A stretch of 10,333 nucleotides of DNA from an uncultured Eubacteriales bacterium (GTDB lineage Bacteria > Bacillota > Clostridia > Oscillospirales > UBA644): positions 1 through 10,333 of the forward strand of contig URFZ01000029.1 in NCBI GenBank assembly GCA_900547165.1, given 5' to 3'. This document shows positions 6,684 through 10,333 of this stretch, piece by piece (position 1 is the stretch's first letter; every line of letters starts with the position of its first letter). The notes under the pieces are model-generated. The model was given only the letters and a program-made list of their open reading frames with translations. It made no database searches and was not told where the DNA came from. The position numbers and the translations under genes are program-made.

Positions 6684-7616
6684 ATGAGACTTACACTTGT
6701 GGTTCCCTGCTACAACGAGCAGGATAATGTTGTTGATTTCTGCAAAGAATGCGTACGCGTTTTTTCAAAGGGCGATTTTGATTATGATTTTGTGTTTGTC
6801 AACGACGGTTCGACGGATAAAACACTTAAAACCCTCAGAGAAATATATTCTCTCGGCAAACTCAATATGACGATAATCAGTTTTTCCAGAAATTTCGGAA
6901 AAGAAGCCGCAATTTATGCCGGACTGAAAAACGCAAAGGGCGACCTTGTAACGGTCATCGACGCAGACCTGCAACAGCGTCCCGAAGTTGTTATGGAGAT
7001 GATAGGTTATCTTTCCGAACACAAGGAATGCGACTGCGTTGCAGCATATCAGAGAGAAAGACACGAAAGCAAACTGCTCAAAACGTTCAAAGGCTGGTTT
7101 TACGGTCTGAGCAACAAGATAATGCAGACAAAACTTTACCCCGGAGCAAGCGATTTCCGCACGATGAGAAGACAGATGGTCAATGCCGTTCTCCAACTCA
7201 GCGAATATCACCGCTTTTCAAAGGGAATTTTTTCTTGGGTAGGATTTAACACATATTATATGCCCTACCATGTCAGAGAACGCAATGCGGGCTCTTCCAA
7301 ATGGTCGTTCAAAAAACTTTTTGAATATGCAATCGAGGGCATAGTCGCATTCACAACAAAGCCGCTTCGCATTCCCGTTTATCTGGGTGCGGCTTCGCTT
7401 TTTGCGTCTTTTGTGTTCTTCATTTATATGATTGTAAAAATCTGTCTCGGAACATATATCACCGCTCACCTTGCGGTTTATCTGCTGCTGTTACTCGGAG
7501 GTTCCATACTCGTTGCGCTCGGAGTTATCGGAGAATATCTCTCCAAAACGTATATGGAAACAAAGGGACGCCCGATTTATATTATCAAAAATAAGTGGAC
7601 GACAGAGGGCAAATAA
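6684..7616 (+). CDS. GT2 family polyprenyl-phosphate glycosyltransferase (GtrB/DPM1-like)
   Basis: A 310-residue inverting GT-A glycosyltransferase of the DPM1/GtrB/CsbB type. It probably transfers a sugar from a nucleotide-sugar to undecaprenyl phosphate on the inner membrane face. Residues 1-8 form the first beta strand; VNDGSTD (39-45) binds nucleotide, and DAD (93-95) within DADLQ is the metal-binding motif. The next residues read QRPE where many relatives have a D-x-P-E pattern. The RFSKGIFSW segment (177-185) and the RNAGSSKWSF loop (200-209) are typical of the group. Two C-terminal transmembrane helices (about 231-252 and 262-283) anchor the enzyme. The ATG at 6684 follows a GAGG site (6670-6673). 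The stop overlaps the start of the gtrA-family gene by one base, so they are translationally coupled and likely act together on a lipid-linked sugar. Sugar and final acceptor unknown. Confidence 0.9.
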   Translation: MRLTLVVPCYNEQDNVVDFCKECVRVFSKGDFDYDFVFVNDGSTDKTLKTLREIYSLGKLNMTIISFSRNFGKEAAIYAGLKNAKGDLVTVIDADLQQRPEVVMEMIGYLSEHKECDCVAAYQRERHESKLLKTFKGWFYGLSNKIMQTKLYPGASDFRTMRRQMVNAVLQLSEYHRFSKGIFSWVGFNTYYMPYHVRERNAGSSKWSFKKLFEYAIEGIVAFTTKPLRIPVYLGAASLFASFVFFIYMIVKICLGTYITAHLAVYLLLLLGGSILVALGVIGEYLSKTYMETKGRPIYIIKNKWTTEGK

Positions 7617-8131
7617 TGGAAACGCAGAACAAAAAAAACGTAAAAGAAGTTGTTCTCTATCTGATATTCGGAGTTGCGACAACACTTGTAAACTGGATAG
7701 TATATCTAATATTCAACAACCTCGTTTTCAATCACCTTTTCTCCGAAAATACGGCAATGACCGCATCAAATGCGGTTGCGTGGTTTCTTGCGGTGCTGTT
7801 CGCGTTTATCACAAACAAACTCATCGTGTTCAAGAGCAAAGAAAAGACCGCAAAAGTTCTCATTCCCGAACTGCTGTCGTTTTACGCTTCAAGAGGGCTG
7901 ACGGGTTTGCTTGAAATATTTGTTCCGACGCTCCTTGTCAATTGGGGCATCACATTCACGGTTCTCGGCGACGGCGGCATTTTCCCGAACGCCATGCGCG
8001 ACAGCGGCTTTATCTTCACTACCCTGTCGGACAGAGGACTTGTTCCGAAAATGATCGTTGCGGTGGTCGTAATCATATTGAATTACGTTTTCAGCAAACT
8101 TATCGTTTTCAGAAAAAAGAAAGAGAAATAA
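7616..8131 (+). CDS. GtrA family membrane protein (putative polyprenyl-linked sugar flippase)
   Basis: A 171-residue four-helix membrane protein of the GtrA/GtcA family, thought to flip undecaprenyl-phosphate sugars across the membrane. Helices lie near 12-35, 50-70, 86-110 and 144-165. The family's repeated motif ends in NKLIVFK (67-73) after helix 2 and in SKLIVFR (160-166) after helix 4, both intact. I place the start at the ATG at 7616, overlapping the upstream TAA by one base with GAGGG (7605-7609) six bases ahead. A GTG at 7595 is in frame but has no ribosome site. The protein is longer than the usual 120-150 because of a loop of about 30 residues (112-143) between helices 3 and 4. With the GT2 enzyme it resembles the first two parts of three-component glycosylation systems. 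The third, a GT-C transferase, is not in the window. Confidence 0.88.
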   Translation: METQNKKNVKEVVLYLIFGVATTLVNWIVYLIFNNLVFNHLFSENTAMTASNAVAWFLAVLFAFITNKLIVFKSKEKTAKVLIPELLSFYASRGLTGLLEIFVPTLLVNWGITFTVLGDGGIFPNAMRDSGFIFTTLSDRGLVPKMIVAVVVIILNYVFSKLIVFRKKKEK

Positions 8132-8135
8132 TATG

Positions 8136-8171
8136 AAATCCGTCTGTGCAGAAGCGCAGACGGATTTTTTT
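8136..8171 (+). terminator. Intrinsic terminator after the gtrA-family gene
   Basis: An 11-bp stem (8136-8146 with 8157-8167) with a 10-base loop is followed by a seven-T run (8165-8171), starting five bases past the gtrA-family stop. This is a textbook Rho-independent terminator for the glycosyltransferase-gtrA unit. Confidence 0.9.
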
Positions 8172-8190
8172 AAGGTTTGTTATTCTCAAT

Positions 8191-8217
8191 AAAAACACCG
8201 CGTTTTGAAACGCGGTA
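8191..8217 (-). terminator. Intrinsic terminator after uridine kinase
   Basis: A 9-bp stem (8197-8205 with 8208-8216) with a very small loop is followed on the minus strand by a five-T run (8191-8195), just beyond the udk stop at 8225. It ends the nucleoside salvage transcript and faces the gtrA terminator, so each convergent operon has its own hairpin. Confidence 0.8.
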
Positions 8218-8224
8218 TTTTATA

Positions 8225-8830
8225 CTATAAGATTCTGTTTTTCATAAAATTAACAACCATTTCCATGGCTACGAGATTATGCCCGCCCTCGGGAATTATA
8301 ATATCCGCAAATTTTTTGCTCGGCTCAACATACGCCTCGTGCATTGGTTTAACGGTCAACAGATATTGGTCGATAACGGAATCAAGCGTTCGTCTTCTTT
8401 CGTTTACGTCACGTCTGATTCTGCGCAATATGCGTATATCGGCATCGGTATCGACAAATAACTTCAAGTCCATAAGTTCACGAAGTTTCGGTTCAGCAAG
8501 TATAAGAATACCGTCAAGCAACAGGCACTTTGTCGGATATATGCGTCTGACTTTATCGCTTCTGTCATATTCCTTATAATCGTAAACGGGACAGTCTATC
8601 GGTTCACCGTTGCGAAGCGCCCGCAAATGCTTTGCCAGCAATTCTGTATCATACGCATCGGGACAGTCATAGTTCTGTTTGACACGCTCCGCAAAAGGCA
8701 TTGAGTGCTGTTCTTTGTAATAATCGTCGTGCCGCAAAACCGTGACATTGTCTCCGAATTTGTCGGAAAGATATTTTGTGATAGTGCTTTTGCCGCTTCC
8801 CGACCCACCGGCGATACCGATAATAAGCAT
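8225..8830 (-). CDS. udk: Uridine kinase
   Basis: A 201-residue uridine/cytidine kinase that phosphorylates uridine and cytidine to UMP and CMP in cytosolic pyrimidine salvage. The Walker A loop GGSGSGKS is at 8-15 and the substrate-site HDDYYK at 34-39. NYDCPDAYD (53-61) and PVYDYKEYDR (81-90) are family blocks. DGILIL (106-111) is the usual EGILxL strand with Asp in place of Glu. An arginine-rich lid (136-147) and TLDSVIDQY (148-156) follow, and the EPSKKFADIIIPEGG tail (169-183) is diagnostic. Length is standard (about 205-213). A consensus AAAGGAG site (8839-8845) lies 8 bases before the ATG, inside the 3' end of the phosphorylase gene; the two genes are 3 bases apart. The order phosphorylase-kinase forms a pyrimidine nucleoside salvage operon ending at the hairpin just downstream. 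Confidence 0.97.
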   Translation of the reverse strand: MLIIGIAGGSGSGKSTITKYLSDKFGDNVTVLRHDDYYKEQHSMPFAERVKQNYDCPDAYDTELLAKHLRALRNGEPIDCPVYDYKEYDRSDKVRRIYPTKCLLLDGILILAEPKLRELMDLKLFVDTDADIRILRRIRRDVNERRRTLDSVIDQYLLTVKPMHEAYVEPSKKFADIIIPEGGHNLVAMEMVVNFMKNRIL

Positions 8831-8833
8831 TGT

Positions 8834-10105
8834 TTATTCTCCTTTAACGACCTTGTATATAAGCGGCTTTTTCTTAGGCGGTTCACTTCCGAAAACAAGT
8901 GCGTCAAGATACCTCTTTTCCGCATCTGCTACGGCGTCGGCGTTGTTAGTGTGCAGTTCGCACAGGACATCGTCTTTCTTGACCTTATCCCCCGCTTTTC
9001 CGCGAATGACTATACCTGCGGAAAAATCAATGGGAGCGCCCTTTGTAAGCCTGCCCGCGCCGAGGACAACACTTGCATTTCCGATACCCTCGGCGTCCAT
9101 ATCGTGAATATAACCGTCTGTCGGGGTCTTCACTTCGTGAATTATTGACGCTTTTTCAAATCTTGAAGTATCTTCTATATAGCGAACATCTCCGCCCTGT
9201 GCGGATATCCATTCTTTCATTTTCTCGTAAGCCGCACCGCTGTCTATTGCTGTTATTACACGTTTTTCAGCCTCTTCAATCGGCAAATCAAAAGTCAGAG
9301 ACACCATATTTGCAGCAAGGCAAACGCAGACCTGACGCAGGTCGGAAACGTTTTCTCCGCGAAGAACAGCCACCGCTTCGGCAATTTCAAGGCTGTTGCC
9401 CACGGCATGACCGAGAGGAACGTTCATATCCGTCAGCACCGCTGCGGTCTTTCTGCCGCACCCATTGCCTATTTTGACCATTTCTGTTGCAAGTTCTTCC
9501 GCCTGTTCAACGGTTTTCATAAATGCGCCGCTGCCCACTTTTACGTCAAGCACGATGGAATGAGAGCCTGCGGCTATCTTTTTGCCCATAATGCTTGAAG
9601 TTATAAGCGGAATACTGTCAACCGTGGCGGTAACATCGCGAAGCGCATAGAGTTTTTTGTCTGCGGGGGTGAGATTTCCACTCTGACCGATAAGCGCAAT
9701 GCCGATTTTTTCGACCTGGTTCAAAAACTCTTCGGAAGAAATTGTCGTTCGGTAACCGGGTATCGATTCGAGTTTATCAACCGTACCGCCCGTATGACCG
9801 AGCCCTCTGCCCGACATTTTTGCAACTTTCGCGCCAAGCGCCGCAACGGTGGGAGCAACGATAAGCGATGTTTTGTCCCCGACACCGCCCGTGCTGTGTT
9901 TGTCAACGGAAAGAGTTCCGAAACGGGAAAGGTCAACGGTATCGCCCGACTCCGCTATACACTTTGTCAGACAAACGGTTTCCCTGTCGCTCATTCCTCT
10001 GAAATATATGGCCATCGCAAGCGCCGCCGCCTGATAATCGGGAATCGAGCCTGCCGTATATCCGCCAACGAAGAATTTTATTTCTTCATCGGAAAGTTCT
10101 TCACC
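8834..10105 (-). CDS. pdp: Pyrimidine-nucleoside (thymidine) phosphorylase, native N-terminus missing
   Basis: Cleaves thymidine, uridine or deoxyuridine with phosphate to the base and (deoxy)ribose 1-phosphate. The homologous part begins at GEELSDEEIKFF (codon at 10103-10105) and continues to the stop as 423 residues. Diagnostic segments include the DKHSTGGVGDKTSL phosphate-binding stretch, SGRGLGHTGGT, and a DVKVGSGAF block. Family members are about 433-440 residues and start roughly 12 residues earlier with a pattern like M-x-x-x-D-x-I-x-K-K-R-D-G. Here that segment, its start codon and ribosome site are absent. The frame stays open upstream to an ATG at 10288 and on to the window edge, but those residues (hydrophobic and aromatic-rich) are antisense to a permease fragment and are not phosphorylase sequence. 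The gene is therefore cut at its 5' end by a chimeric junction. Downstream it is coupled to udk. Body assignment is certain. Confidence 0.93.
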   Translation of the reverse strand, partial: GEELSDEEIKFFVGGYTAGSIPDYQAAALAMAIYFRGMSDRETVCLTKCIAESGDTVDLSRFGTLSVDKHSTGGVGDKTSLIVAPTVAALGAKVAKMSGRGLGHTGGTVDKLESIPGYRTTISSEEFLNQVEKIGIALIGQSGNLTPADKKLYALRDVTATVDSIPLITSSIMGKKIAAGSHSIVLDVKVGSGAFMKTVEQAEELATEMVKIGNGCGRKTAAVLTDMNVPLGHAVGNSLEIAEAVAVLRGENVSDLRQVCVCLAANMVSLTFDLPIEEAEKRVITAIDSGAAYEKMKEWISAQGGDVRYIEDTSRFEKASIIHEVKTPTDGYIHDMDAEGIGNASVVLGAGRLTKGAPIDFSAGIVIRGKAGDKVKKDDVLCELHTNNADAVADAEKRYLDALVFGSEPPKKKPLIYKVVKGE

Positions 10106-10240
10106 GCGGCCGACGGCATGAAAGACTGGCAGTCCATTTGGCTGTGTTTTGCCGGTTACGTAATGGTCCTGGCCATACTTTTCGCCATATTCTTCAAACA
10201 CAATGAAGTGACGGAAAAAGAAAAACAAACGGCTCATTAA
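10094..10240 (+). pseudogene. C-terminal fragment of an MFS permease, nucleoside:H+ symporter type
   Basis: The last 48 codons of a membrane transporter, ending at TAA 10238-10240. The fragment reads KFFTAADGMKDWQSIW, then a hydrophobic helix (residues about 16-34), a FKH basic end, and a charged tail rich in Glu and Lys. An aromatic-FT-x-x-DG-x-x-DW-x-x-IW lead into a final helix ending in FK-[YH] is, from memory, the C-terminal signature of NupG-like nucleoside:H+ symporters, common in Bacteroidota. Everything upstream in this frame is antisense to the phosphorylase gene, so the transporter body is missing. The fragment points into the phosphorylase gene head-on, with the two joining at about 10094-10106. 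It may be the true 3' end of a gene from another locus or organism, fused by error or rearrangement. Specificity is uncertain; that it is genuine transporter coding sequence is fairly likely. Confidence 0.6.
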
Positions 10241-10333
10241 ACTCCGTACCGACCATACCCCATAGTGCGTATTCCTGTGGCGGGGCATACGTTCCCGCTT
10301 ACAAGTCGGGCGAAGTGTGAACGTGACAATAAA
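10241..10333. other. Unassigned sequence beyond the permease fragment
   Basis: This 93-base stretch follows the permease stop. I see no RNA gene or clear terminator; a short GC inverted repeat at 10280-10298 lacks a T run. The minus-strand frame that continues into the phosphorylase remains open through it to the window edge, but the translated residues resemble nothing I recognise. It lies on the far side of the chimeric junction and should be treated as of uncertain origin. Confidence 0.4.

Noticed and set aside
7595..7615. GTG at 7595 as the start of the gtrA-family gene
   Set aside because: It would overlap the glycosyltransferase by 22 bases and has no ribosome site. The ATG at 7616 has GAGGG at ideal spacing and a one-base stop/start overlap.
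9794..10090. The left part of the plus-strand frame that ends in the permease fragment
   Set aside because: Up to about 10090 it is antisense to conserved phosphorylase codons. Only the last ~48 codons look like real protein.
10280..10298. Short GC inverted repeat near the right edge as a terminator for the permease
   Set aside because: Only a five-to-six base stem, no following T run, and an alternative pairing with nearby CGGG. Too weak to call.

Overview
The window reads as chromosomal DNA of an anaerobic, probably low-to-mid GC Bacillota (Clostridia-like) bacterium. The support is a glycyl radical enzyme with its activase (strictly anaerobic chemistry), a YlbJ-type membrane protein typical of Clostridia and Bacilli, strong purine-rich ribosome binding sites, and near-consensus sigma-A promoters. 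Genus and order cannot be read from the sequence. There are no rRNA, tRNA, CRISPR, phage or transposase signals, and no gene-free stretch longer than 300 bases.

Left block (about 50-5735, minus strand). A YlbJ-like membrane protein comes first, then a tight four-gene run: radical SAM activating enzyme, glycyl radical enzyme (GRE), 1-phosphofructokinase-family sugar kinase, and YraN. The run ends at a strong hairpin terminator at the left edge. A near-consensus promoter sits at the end of the ylbJ-like gene, with its -35 box containing that gene's stop codon, so activase-GRE-kinase-yraN probably form their own transcription unit. The GRE has the active-site pattern of C-x-E eliminases/decarboxylases, but with Trp in both signature motifs and a short length. 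It matches no characterised class I recognise, and its pairing with a FruK-like kinase suggests a sugar- or polyol-derived substrate. This is the best candidate for undescribed biology in the window.

Middle block (5797-8131, plus strand). A divergently transcribed alpha/beta hydrolase (carboxylesterase type) is followed by a GT2 polyprenyl-phosphate glycosyltransferase and a GtrA-family membrane protein. These last two overlap by one base and have a perfect-consensus promoter with an AT-rich inverted repeat over its -10. Together they look like the charging and flipping half of a lipid-linked cell-envelope glycosylation system.

Right block (8191-10333, minus strand). Pyrimidine-nucleoside phosphorylase and uridine kinase form a pyrimidine salvage pair. 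The phosphorylase loses its normal N-terminus at about 10094-10106. Beyond that point the plus strand encodes the last ~48 residues of an MFS permease of the nucleoside:H+ symporter type, oriented head-on. This is a chimeric junction (assembly or amplification artefact, or a real rearrangement), and sequence right of ~10106 should not be assumed to belong to the same locus.
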